NCBI GenBank assembly: GCA_024280615.1
Contig: JAJRPU010000009.1
Coordinates: forward strand, 1 to 30,588
Length of the DNA stretch: 30,588 bases
Direction of reading: 5' to 3'
DNA from: Bacteroidota bacterium
GTDB taxonomy: Bacteria; Bacteroidota; Bacteroidia; JAADEI01
Part shown: positions 7,185-14,984 of the stretch, in pieces
Numbering within the stretch: position 1 is the stretch's first letter
Layout of the letters: the number at the start of each line of letters is the position of its first letter
Notes under the pieces: generated by a model
Told to the model about the DNA's origin: nothing
Databases searched by the model: none
The model's input: the letters and a program-made list of their open reading frames with translations, nothing else
Translations under genes and position numbers: made by a program

Positions 7185-10100
7185 TTACACTATAAACAAG
7201 CCTTTTTCTAACTGGTCATAGAGTTGATCTATATGTTTTTGCAATTCAATAGTCCTCACTATGGCAGTAATGATTTTCAAATAATGCATAGGGTCAATTT
7301 TCTTTCCTTTGCGGTCCTTTAGCCATTTGCGTAGCACTTGATAACCGCCGATGTAGAAGTTCCACGCTTCCTCAGATACAGGTGCAAAATATTGGTCTTT
7401 GTTGATATAAACCCTTTTGTTTGTTGGGTCGTAACTAATTTTCTCTACTATGTCGCTTCCACGACCTTCAAACTTATCCGCAGGAGGATGCAACAAAGGG
7501 CTTTTCAATAGATGCAAGTCTGCTAACTGTCGTCCAAATTCAGCCATTTGCTTAAACAAATCAACATTCTTGGTAAACGGAATACGTGGAAAATCATATT
7601 TTAAAAATTCATTGTAACGTTCTCTGTAAACATTGCTATATAACACTGCATATATGTAATACAGGACATCCTCTGGATTGATAGAACCATAATTTTTCTG
7701 AAGTTTCTTCCAAATCTTTTCATCAATGTTAGGCTTTGGTCCATTGTTTCCATTACTCCTTGTAAAACCGTTGTTAAATAAGTCATTTTTAATTGGATAA
7801 ATATAGAGCGGACATATAAGCCCACCTCCTCTATAGAAAATGTTTAAGTCCACTATTAAGTCTGAAATGAAACATAAGTTCCACTGCCAAAAAGTTCCAA
7901 CAACATGTCCTTGTCGTCCCACAATTAATGCTACATTTTCTCCAGCAAGCATATGGAACATAACTTCTTTTCTTGGTCGTTCGTGAAATCCATTTGCCGT
8001 TCCAGTGTAATATGTGTATCTTATATCAAATGGTCTATATAGAATTGGCACAATCTTTTCCTTATCTGGATTATTAATATCCTTCTGAAATTGTTCCAAT
8101 CTACTATCGTCTTTTATTCCTGTGAGTTTCCTAAGAACACTACGTTCTGCTTTACTGTATGTTAATATTGCGTTCCACATCTGTTCTGGACTCTCCTTTA
8201 TTGTTATCTCATCTCTTGCAGTTACTATTCCAACACTGTGCAAGGGAAAAACTTCATTTATGCCTTTCCATTTATTGTATCGCTTCATAACAGAATCATC
8301 CCTTCTTATAAAGAAGTAAAAAGGAGATTGAGGTTTGATACGTTTATAGTGCTTTGTATTAAACTTTTTCTTAGATAGCCATTGATATTTATGTTCTCTT
8401 GTTCCGTATAGGTCAGCATAGAAAACCTTGGCATCCTCCTGACTTTGCGAATATTTAACAAATATACCTATAGCGACCCCCTGACGTATATCAAAGACAT
8501 TCTCATCTGGCTTGCCATCTGGGGTTCTTTCTTTTTTTAGTGAATTCCCATGCAGGTTGAGGATATATATTTCATCAAAAGTTTTCAAGAGGCTTTGACG
8601 CATGCCCCGAAATGTAGGATTATCCAAATAACTGTGATTTGTGATCATCGCTACTATTCCTTTCCCATGCTTATTAATCTTCCACTGTGCAAAGCGAATA
8701 AACTTAACATAATCATCTTGTAACCATTTGGGGTTCTTTTCAGCAAGCGGTTCCCCATCCACTTTGTAATAACCTTGCAGTCCGTCAATGTCTTCCTTCA
8801 ATAATCTGTCAATCCATTCATTTTGGTTCGCAGAATGCCCACTATATGGCGGATTGCCCATAATTACCAGAATGGGCACCTCCTGTTTTATTCTCAATGC
8901 CTCTTCGCCCTCTTCACTAAGCAATGGAAATAACCTATTTTTCTGAGGCGGATGTATCTCTAAGGCGTTGGTCAAGTACAGTGGAAAGCGCTCATTCTCC
9001 CCCAACGAATACCTATACTCTTCCAATGTGAAACTTGCCTTAATATGTCCTATCACGTAAGGTGCCATCATCAACTCAAATCCATAAAAATTGTTAAGTA
9101 TATGATTCTTAATCGTTTGATTAATGAAACCGGAGCCATATGTTTGTTCCACAGTCTCTAAGGCTCTGTGTATTGCTTGAGCAAGAAAAGTAATGGTTCC
9201 AGCCGCAGGGTCTAATATCTTAACATTAGAATCTGCCAACCCGTCCTTGTTATTTTTATCCTGCTGAAACACTTCCCGCAACAAATAATCTACTGCCGAA
9301 ATGATATATTTGACCACTGGCAAAGGCGTATAGTAAATGCCCCTTCGTTCCCGCAATTCAGGGTCATATTCCGCAAGGAAAGTCTCATAGAAGTGAACTA
9401 TAGGGTCATCATCGCCCCGAGAAGCCCTGTATTGGTGTAGAATAGCATTCACATCAGTGTTGCGAAGAACGTCAATAATATCCTCAATAATCACTTGAAT
9501 GCTTTTAGGTAGGTCTGCCATCACAGAAATAAACTTGAAAAGCTCATAAAGAACGCCTATAGATTTAGGAATATACTGGATTGCCGTAAGACGTGTAAAA
9601 TTATCAGGGTCTTGGGTTCTCATACGTGCAGCAAACAATCCATAAGTTAGTGTTTGAGCATACATATCAACAAACTGCTTATCTGATAAGCCGTGAACTA
9701 ATTGTTTTTCTACAACGTCTTTTAAGCCCTTGAGATAATCGTTCTGTTTCAATTCTGTTGTTAGAACTTGGTCCCTAAGAAACTGCGTTTTATAGGCGAG
9801 AACTCTTGCCAACTCTTGGGCTGACCTATAAGCAGGCGTTGAAAATGAAAGGAAATCTTTCAATAACTTCCCGAACTCACTACTATTCTCAATGGGTGGC
9901 TGAATTTTATTTATAAATAATTCTTTTCTGGTTATTGAAACTGTCCTTACCAGTTCTCCATTCCTAAAAAAGTAGAAATTTAAAAAGTCAGTCAAAATAA
10001 AATTTTGGAAAGTTGCCCTATATCTTTCTATCTGCTCTGCGTGTATCATGTTTTCAAGACTCGGAACGTCTGGCTTTTTTGCCTCTATGTAACCTATTAT

Positions 10101-10307
10101 TCGTGCATGTCCATCCCAAATGCGAAAGTCTGGATTCCCTGCTTCTGTTTTCTTAGGTAATACAGTGATATCTATTTGTTCATGCCCGAGTGCCCTACCT
10201 ATCTCCTCAATCAATTCTTTTAATGCTGGATATAGGCTCTCTTCACGGGCATCCCGATGCCATAAGTCAAATAGGGTTTTAACATATCGTTGCAAGACAC
10301 TTTCCAT
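7185..10307 (-). CDS. Single-chain restriction-modification enzyme (type ISP / IIG-like, N6-adenine methyltransferase)
   Basis: 1040-aa enzyme joining cleavage, methylation and target recognition. An N-terminal nuclease-type motif D60-x14-E75-A-K77 (NPDF ... IEAKKPD) matches PD-(D/E)xK. RRGIYYTPLPVVKYI (321-335) precedes methyltransferase motif I DPAAGTITF (366-374) and motif IV NPPYSG (485-490), the gamma-class N6-adenine signature. The C-terminal part contains YRPFDIRYTYYTG and RPRKEVMFHML, like the specificity domain of type ISP enzymes. No SF2 helicase block is seen between nuclease and methyltransferase, so it is closer to a IIG-like form than to full LlaGI-type enzymes. Motif I has Ile where GTG is usual. 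I choose ATG 10307, because a -7 box TATGTTTG overlaps the upstream ATG at 10313 and TTG at 10316. No separate R, M or S gene accompanies it. Confidence 0.88.
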   Translation of the reverse strand: MESVLQRYVKTLFDLWHRDAREESLYPALKELIEEIGRALGHEQIDITVLPKKTEAGNPDFRIWDGHARIIGYIEAKKPDVPSLENMIHAEQIERYRATFQNFILTDFLNFYFFRNGELVRTVSITRKELFINKIQPPIENSSEFGKLLKDFLSFSTPAYRSAQELARVLAYKTQFLRDQVLTTELKQNDYLKGLKDVVEKQLVHGLSDKQFVDMYAQTLTYGLFAARMRTQDPDNFTRLTAIQYIPKSIGVLYELFKFISVMADLPKSIQVIIEDIIDVLRNTDVNAILHQYRASRGDDDPIVHFYETFLAEYDPELRERRGIYYTPLPVVKYIISAVDYLLREVFQQDKNNKDGLADSNVKILDPAAGTITFLAQAIHRALETVEQTYGSGFINQTIKNHILNNFYGFELMMAPYVIGHIKASFTLEEYRYSLGENERFPLYLTNALEIHPPQKNRLFPLLSEEGEEALRIKQEVPILVIMGNPPYSGHSANQNEWIDRLLKEDIDGLQGYYKVDGEPLAEKNPKWLQDDYVKFIRFAQWKINKHGKGIVAMITNHSYLDNPTFRGMRQSLLKTFDEIYILNLHGNSLKKERTPDGKPDENVFDIRQGVAIGIFVKYSQSQEDAKVFYADLYGTREHKYQWLSKKKFNTKHYKRIKPQSPFYFFIRRDDSVMKRYNKWKGINEVFPLHSVGIVTARDEITIKESPEQMWNAILTYSKAERSVLRKLTGIKDDSRLEQFQKDINNPDKEKIVPILYRPFDIRYTYYTGTANGFHERPRKEVMFHMLAGENVALIVGRQGHVVGTFWQWNLCFISDLIVDLNIFYRGGGLICPLYIYPIKNDLFNNGFTRSNGNNGPKPNIDEKIWKKLQKNYGSINPEDVLYYIYAVLYSNVYRERYNEFLKYDFPRIPFTKNVDLFKQMAEFGRQLADLHLLKSPLLHPPADKFEGRGSDIVEKISYDPTNKRVYINKDQYFAPVSEEAWNFYIGGYQVLRKWLKDRKGKKIDPMHYLKIITAIVRTIELQKHIDQLYDQLEKGLFIV

Positions 10308-10313
10308 TGACAT

Positions 10314-10321
10314 CAAACATA
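10314..10321 (-). promoter_or_regulatory. -7 promoter box for the restriction-modification gene
   Basis: TATGTTTG on the minus strand, an exact TAnnTTTG match ending 6 nt before ATG 10307 (spacer ATGTCA). It decides the start: the ATG at 10313 lies within the spacer, so translation most likely begins at 10307 on a leaderless or near-leaderless mRNA. Confidence 0.5.
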
Positions 10322-10386
10322 ATTTTCAGATTAAAATTAGCGTAATGATGTGACATAACCTTAAATAACTCATCAACAGGAATTTT

Positions 10387-10887
10387 TCAAGGAAGTTCAA
10401 TGACCCTGAAACGAGAGGGTTTGCCCTCTTTGCTGTTCCAGAACATTTGCAAAACTGTTGATACTTTTTGAGGACCATATTTTCCTGCTGCCCCTGGGTT
10501 TACATACCACATGTTGTAGCGTTTGTCGTGATAAACTTTTAAGACATGGGTGTGTCCGCAAATGAGCATAAATGGTGGGCTTTGCTTTAGTATCTGCATT
10601 ATTTTGTGGTTGTATGAGGGTGGCATTCCGGCGATGTGAGTGATTAAGATGTCTTTATCATCAAGTTGGAATCGGTCAAATTCGGGCAATTCCTGTCTGA
10701 TGTCCCAACCGTCTATGTTTCCGAAGACTCCCCGAACTGGTTTTCCTGTTGCCCTTAACTCATTCAGGATGTCCCATGTGCCCCAATCTCCTGCGTGCCA
10801 GATTTCATCTGAGGACTGGGCGATGTCAAAGATGTTGGGATGCAGGAACCCATGTGTGTCTGATAGAATAAGGATTTTACGCTCCAT
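10387..10887 (-). CDS. YfcE/MJ0936-type metallophosphoesterase
   Basis: 166-aa calcineurin-like phosphodiesterase. Metal-binding motifs seen: ILSDTHG (D-x-H), HAGDWG (GD-x2), GVFGNIDGWD (GN-x2-D variant of GNHD/GNCD), ITHIAG and CGHTHV (GHTH). The family hydrolyses phosphodiester substrates in vitro; the physiological substrate is usually unknown. NPGAAGKYG near the C-terminus is typical of this subfamily (NPGS/AxxxPR type). The frame is open upstream to 11058, but ATG 10887 places the first beta-strand MERKILILSDTHG correctly. This start overlaps the end of the YihY-family gene by 11 nt, indicating translational coupling at the end of the nth cluster. Confidence 0.85.
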   Translation of the reverse strand: MERKILILSDTHGFLHPNIFDIAQSSDEIWHAGDWGTWDILNELRATGKPVRGVFGNIDGWDIRQELPEFDRFQLDDKDILITHIAGMPPSYNHKIMQILKQSPPFMLICGHTHVLKVYHDKRYNMWYVNPGAAGKYGPQKVSTVLQMFWNSKEGKPSRFRVIELP

Positions 10888-11668
10888 TTTCCTCTGGTTT
10901 AGAGCATCTATAGGACACATAGCGAACAGAGAGCAAGAACCCGACGAAAAAGAAGTAAATCCAGACGAGAAGCAAAATGAATGTACTACCTGAGCCGTAT
11001 AACGTCCATGTCCTGAAAACTTTGGAAACGTAAATGTTGAAGCCGCCCTGAAGGACAACTAACCATACTATCCAGAAAGGCATCACTTCAAAAACATACC
11101 TGAAGCATTTGGTTCTGAACACTGTTAAAATAAACCCCATGAAGAGGGTTGTTAGAACAACCACAGGAATACCTACACTTATTATGCCTTTTATATTGCT
11201 GTCCATAAAAGTGATGTATGCAGGCAAAACAACTATGGTAACAGATGCGATTATTACCGCAATTAGTTGAAATAGTGGCATTATCAAAGCCCATAGCCAA
11301 TCTTTATATTCGCGCAATGTGTCCTGAAGACATATCATTTTTATTGACCTGCTCAGAACAAGGTTGAATTGCCAAGCAATAACATAGGCACTCATTAAGG
11401 AAATGATGCTGGCAGTGGCACTGTATCGTCGGGCGTTGTTAAGGGCTTCTTGAATAGCATTCTGGACTTCCACAGGCAACAGGCTAATTGTTTTTTCAAT
11501 AAAACCGATGTCAAAAATAGGAATGTAGATAATGATAACGATTATTATTATCAAAAATGGTGCAAGCATCAGAATTGACCAATAGGACAGACTGGCTGCC
11601 AAAATGGAAATTTGTGGTGTGAAAAACCCAAGAATCTTTTTGAAACTGCTTTTCACAGATGTCATCAC
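10877..11668 (-). CDS. YihY/BrkB family inner membrane protein
   Basis: 263-aa multi-pass membrane protein of the YihY (UPF0761, formerly BrkB/RNase BN) family. Family landmarks are ASLSYWSILMLAPFLII at residues 24-40 and the C-terminal YGSGSTFILLLVWIYFFFVG segment. About six hydrophobic helices are visible. The family has no settled function; the old RNase BN assignment is not supported by current knowledge, and a transporter or envelope role is only speculation. The start ATG overlaps the stop of the upstream 172-aa gene by 4 nt (ATGA type), and its 3' end overlaps the phosphoesterase start, so it sits inside a coupled operon. Confidence 0.82.
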   Translation of the reverse strand: MMTSVKSSFKKILGFFTPQISILAASLSYWSILMLAPFLIIIIVIIIYIPIFDIGFIEKTISLLPVEVQNAIQEALNNARRYSATASIISLMSAYVIAWQFNLVLSRSIKMICLQDTLREYKDWLWALIMPLFQLIAVIIASVTIVVLPAYITFMDSNIKGIISVGIPVVVLTTLFMGFILTVFRTKCFRYVFEVMPFWIVWLVVLQGGFNIYVSKVFRTWTLYGSGSTFILLLVWIYFFFVGFLLSVRYVSYRCSKPEENGA

Positions 11669-12183
11669 AATAACTTGCGGGCTTCTTCCTTAAGGAATTC
11701 AATGGCATTTTTTGTCGGATGTTCTTCGCTTTCCATATAAAGTTTAATAATCATGTTGTGATAGTCTTTTGCTTTGGCTGTTGCCGGAAGGGACTTCAAT
11801 GCCAGATTAAGAAGGGCAACCACTTTGTCCCGTGCCGACAATACCTCTTCCCAAGCGGCTGATGAGACATAGACCTGCTGGCTGATGTTATGTTCCAATT
11901 CGGCATTAATGGTATTTATCATGTTCAGGTAGTGCTGTCGGGCTGGAACGTTTGGATTGGTCAAAAGGCGTTTTGATAATGCAAGTGGATTAATCCTTTC
12001 AAGGAAAATGACCAGTCGCTCATAGGCTTGCATACGCAATGGAAAACTCAGACGTTGCCGCTCCTTGACAAGGGAAAACTGCTGCATCTTTTCTGTGTGT
12101 TTCATAATCCTAAAAGAGATGAACCCAAGTGTTAGTATTGCGAAGAAGGCTATTCCCCACGCAATTATTAATTCCCAACTCAT
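11665..12183 (-). CDS. Conserved membrane-anchored Bacteroidota protein of unknown function
   Basis: 172-aa protein with one N-terminal transmembrane helix (residues about 4-24) and a mostly helical cytoplasmic region. The segments PLRMQAYERLVIFLERINPL and NISQQVYVSSAAWEEV resemble an uncharacterised protein family I associate with Bacteroidota (possibly DUF7935), from memory and not verified. No catalytic motif is seen. It overlaps nth by 4 nt upstream and the YihY gene by 4 nt downstream, so it is translated as part of the TonB receptor-nth-YihY-phosphoesterase chain. Confidence 0.7.
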   Translation of the reverse strand: MSWELIIAWGIAFFAILTLGFISFRIMKHTEKMQQFSLVKERQRLSFPLRMQAYERLVIFLERINPLALSKRLLTNPNVPARQHYLNMINTINAELEHNISQQVYVSSAAWEEVLSARDKVVALLNLALKSLPATAKAKDYHNMIIKLYMESEEHPTKNAIEFLKEEARKLL

Positions 12184-12830
12184 TTCACATCTATTTTAGG
12201 ACACAAGTCGTTAACTGGACATTCCGAGCATTTGGGATTTTTAGGTCTGCAATACTTCCTTCCCAACTCCTTAGCAACATGAGTGTATTTAACCCATACT
12301 TCTTTTGGTAGGACCTGCATCAGGTCTTGCTCAACCTTGTCTGGATTTGTGTGCTTTGTTAAACCGAGTCTGTAAGAGACCCTTGCAATATGGGAATCCA
12401 CTTCCAGTCCTTCCACTATACCCATTGCATTGCCTAAGACCACATTGGCTGTTTTCCTGCCCACTCCCGGCAGTGCAGTTAGTTCCTCTATACTCCCTGG
12501 AACCTCTCCTCCATGCTTATCAACCAATTGTTGGCTTAATTTCTTAAGACGTTCTGCTTTGGTTTTAGACATATTGATTTTCTGAATCAAAGATTGGATT
12601 TCTTCAACAGTTGCCTGTGCCATTGACTTAGCATCTGGAAATTTCTTAAACAATTCAGGTGTAACTTCATTAACTCTTTTATCTGGAGTTCTGGCTGCGA
12701 GGACAGTGGCAACCAACAACTCAAAAGCATTATTAAAATTGAGAGTCAATTTAGCGTCTGGGAAGACTTCTACAAGCCGTTCAAAAACCTTTAGTGCCCT
12801 TTCCTTTAGTTCATCACTGCTTTGCAACAT
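12180..12830 (-). CDS. nth: Endonuclease III (DNA glycosylase/AP lyase)
   Basis: 216-aa base-excision repair enzyme removing oxidised pyrimidines. The helix-hairpin-helix LPGVGRKTA (120-128) contains the catalytic Lys126, and VDSHIARV carries the catalytic Asp145. The C-terminal 4Fe-4S loop is C194-x6-C201-x2-C204-x5-C210, exactly the Nth spacing. The segment VLAARTPD (43-50) replaces the SAQATD segment of the E. coli enzyme, a variant seen in part of the family. It starts 6 nt after the TonB receptor stop and overlaps the next gene by 4 nt, so it appears cotranscribed with an outer membrane receptor without obvious functional connection. Confidence 0.95.
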   Translation of the reverse strand: MLQSSDELKERALKVFERLVEVFPDAKLTLNFNNAFELLVATVLAARTPDKRVNEVTPELFKKFPDAKSMAQATVEEIQSLIQKINMSKTKAERLKKLSQQLVDKHGGEVPGSIEELTALPGVGRKTANVVLGNAMGIVEGLEVDSHIARVSYRLGLTKHTNPDKVEQDLMQVLPKEVWVKYTHVAKELGRKYCRPKNPKCSECPVNDLCPKIDVK

Positions 12831-12836
12831 ATTGCT

Positions 12837-14894
12837 TTAAATTTTAAATTTCAGTTCAAAAATAAAATTTCTTCCTGGATTGCTTATTCCTGACGCAAAA
12901 CTTCTCCAATGAAGGTCAAATATGTTGTCAATTCCCACGTAAATAAAGGTCCTGGCAGACATGGTTATCACAAACCCCGCATTAAAAATGTTCACTGCTG
13001 GCAGTCCATAATCGAGAGCATATTCAAGATTGTCTTCACTTCCCGGATTATATAACGATTTAGGTTTAGCGTCCTGCCAATACCATTCAATGAGCATGCT
13101 TATCTTGTCTCCCAAGGGGAAGGAAATTGAAGTTAGTGCTGTGGCTGGCGGCACGTGAGAGAGCGGAACAACTGACCCATCTGCCAAAACAAGTGTCCCT
13201 TGAAGGAACCGTCCTGATGCAGAAATGTCCACATTGTCCCAAGGACGGACTTTCAGGGACGCTGTGAATCCAATTGCTTCGCCACTCTGAGCATTTGTAA
13301 TGTAATATACCTGACTTGGTTCGCCTTCATATAAAATGGAATCATTGCTTGCAACGGCTGTAATCCTATTCTTTAGGACCTGATAAACTGGTGTGAATTT
13401 GATATAAAAATTCTTAGGTTTGACAATAATTGGCAGTTCCCAAGAGTGCACTATTTCGGAACTTAGATTCTGAGAAGGGACGAAGACAGTGCCTGGTTTT
13501 GAATCAAACACTTTGGCAAGGTCGTCAATGTTGGGGAACTTAAATGACCTGCGAACCACTACGCCCGCCTCAAAATCTGGTTCCTCATACATTAGACCAA
13601 TGAAACCTCCCCACGAAGCAAATGCTTTGAAGATTCTATCTGGCAAGAAAGGATAAAATACTTTTGATTCGCCCATATTGGCACTTATGAACGCTCCTCC
13701 AACGACAAAATTGGTGTAAGCCTTCACATTGCTTGATAAATCGCTTTTCTGCTCAAAACTTATATGTGAGACCAAAACATTTGTTCCCTGCTGTGGGTAT
13801 CTGGTTGGTGCACTACGCCTCATTTCTGTAGATATGTTTTCCTGATAAGATTTTGAAAACACATGCTCAAACCTATTTATGACTTTTAAACCTCCGCTTT
13901 GTAAAACTTTACGGTTTATGCTGGCATGTGCCCCCACAACAGATTCAATTTGATTCCAACGCCACGAATCGTTAAACCTTCTTCTGTGACGGCTTTCCCT
14001 ATAGAAAAATGCCATTCCTTCAATGTACGTCCGCCCGTTGATTGAATAAGTGTTTTTTACTATGCCCCAGAGGTGTGGTCCGTAATACCATTCGCTATAC
14101 TTGGGCTTACCTTCTTTCTCCAGAGTCAATCTGTCATATCTGGGAATGTTGCTTGTCGCTGTTGCGTATGCCCATAGGTCATTTTTAGGAAATCGTTTTC
14201 TGAAGAATGTTGCCAGATGTTTGTATCCAGATGGTTTCTGCATGAAAGGATTCATGTTTGTGATAACATAGTCTCTGTCTTTTGAAACCACATACCAGTT
14301 TCTAAGCCATTTCTCACCACCTTCCGGAAGGATTTTTCCTGCCCTGACATCTCCGTAAGTAGTGAATGAAATCCCTGCAAATGTTGAATCCCACAACACA
14401 TTGGCACAGGTGGACCAATTCCTGGTTGCAGTCTCCAAATGGTTGATTACTTCAACATATTTACCTTTAGGTGCTTTTAACTTAAAGTTTATTGCTCCGC
14501 CAAGGGCTTCATTATAGACTGACCCGCCCTCCGAAACCTGCACTTCTTCAATAAAACACGGACTCCAGAGTATAGAATTTTGCAGGTGTCCACTTCGGAA
14601 AATGGTCATGTTAAGTGGAGTTCCCTCTGCTTGCAGCAATATTCTGTTAGCCTCAAACCCTCTAATTATAGGGCTTCCGCCTCCTGCCTGCGATTGCTGG
14701 GTATAAACCCCTCCTCTGCCATGAAGCAGTTTAGCGATGTTTGAAGGGTCTCCCGGTTGGGCAAACACGTGGTTTATGTAAGGCAAAGGTTCCTCCCTAA
14801 CAATCTTAATGCTTATTGTATCCAAAATAACAGGTGAATCAACCTGAGATATACTCCCATTGCTAAGTGCCAATCCCAGAATTAGAAATAACAT
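12837..14894 (-). CDS. TonB-dependent outer membrane receptor
   Basis: 685-aa outer membrane beta-barrel receptor. The N-terminus is a short hydrophobic signal (MLFLILGLALSNGSIS), followed by a plug domain with PSNIAKLLHGRGGVYTQQS, GGGSPIIRGFEANRILLQ and EEVQVSEGG, which are plug landmarks. The rest is rich in alternating aromatic strands, and the protein ends in FIFELKFKI, a plausible C-terminal barrel strand. No carboxypeptidase-like N-terminal extension is seen, and no SusD partner is adjacent, so it is not a SusC-type glycan system. The ligand (siderophore, vitamin, metal) cannot be read from sequence. The ATG is 7 nt after a perfect -7 promoter box and just beyond the groEL terminator. 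Confidence 0.86.
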   Translation of the reverse strand: MLFLILGLALSNGSISQVDSPVILDTISIKIVREEPLPYINHVFAQPGDPSNIAKLLHGRGGVYTQQSQAGGGSPIIRGFEANRILLQAEGTPLNMTIFRSGHLQNSILWSPCFIEEVQVSEGGSVYNEALGGAINFKLKAPKGKYVEVINHLETATRNWSTCANVLWDSTFAGISFTTYGDVRAGKILPEGGEKWLRNWYVVSKDRDYVITNMNPFMQKPSGYKHLATFFRKRFPKNDLWAYATATSNIPRYDRLTLEKEGKPKYSEWYYGPHLWGIVKNTYSINGRTYIEGMAFFYRESRHRRRFNDSWRWNQIESVVGAHASINRKVLQSGGLKVINRFEHVFSKSYQENISTEMRRSAPTRYPQQGTNVLVSHISFEQKSDLSSNVKAYTNFVVGGAFISANMGESKVFYPFLPDRIFKAFASWGGFIGLMYEEPDFEAGVVVRRSFKFPNIDDLAKVFDSKPGTVFVPSQNLSSEIVHSWELPIIVKPKNFYIKFTPVYQVLKNRITAVASNDSILYEGEPSQVYYITNAQSGEAIGFTASLKVRPWDNVDISASGRFLQGTLVLADGSVVPLSHVPPATALTSISFPLGDKISMLIEWYWQDAKPKSLYNPGSEDNLEYALDYGLPAVNIFNAGFVITMSARTFIYVGIDNIFDLHWRSFASGISNPGRNFIFELKFKI

Positions 14895-14901
14895 AGCAAA
14901 T

Positions 14902-14909
14902 CAAAGATA
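14902..14909 (-). promoter_or_regulatory. -7 promoter box for the TonB receptor operon
   Basis: TATCTTTG on the minus strand, an exact TAnnTTTG match ending 7 nt before the receptor ATG (spacer ATTTGCT). It begins 4 nt after the T-rich tail of the groEL terminator, so termination and the next initiation are packed into about 50 bp. Confidence 0.55.
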
Positions 14910-14913
14910 TGCC

Positions 14914-14952
14914 CAAAAATAAAAAAGGGGCGCCCCGAATTGGGAACGCCCC
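14914..14952 (-). terminator. Rho-independent terminator of groES-groEL
   Basis: On the minus strand, a stem GGGGCG/CGCCCC (14952-14947 paired with 14932-14927) closes a 14-nt loop that can itself pair further (CCC with GGG), and is followed by TTTTTTATTTTT. It lies 32 nt after the groEL stop. A textbook intrinsic terminator. Confidence 0.9.
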
Positions 14953-14984
14953 CCATCCATTGGTAAATTATTGTGGTCTTTGGA

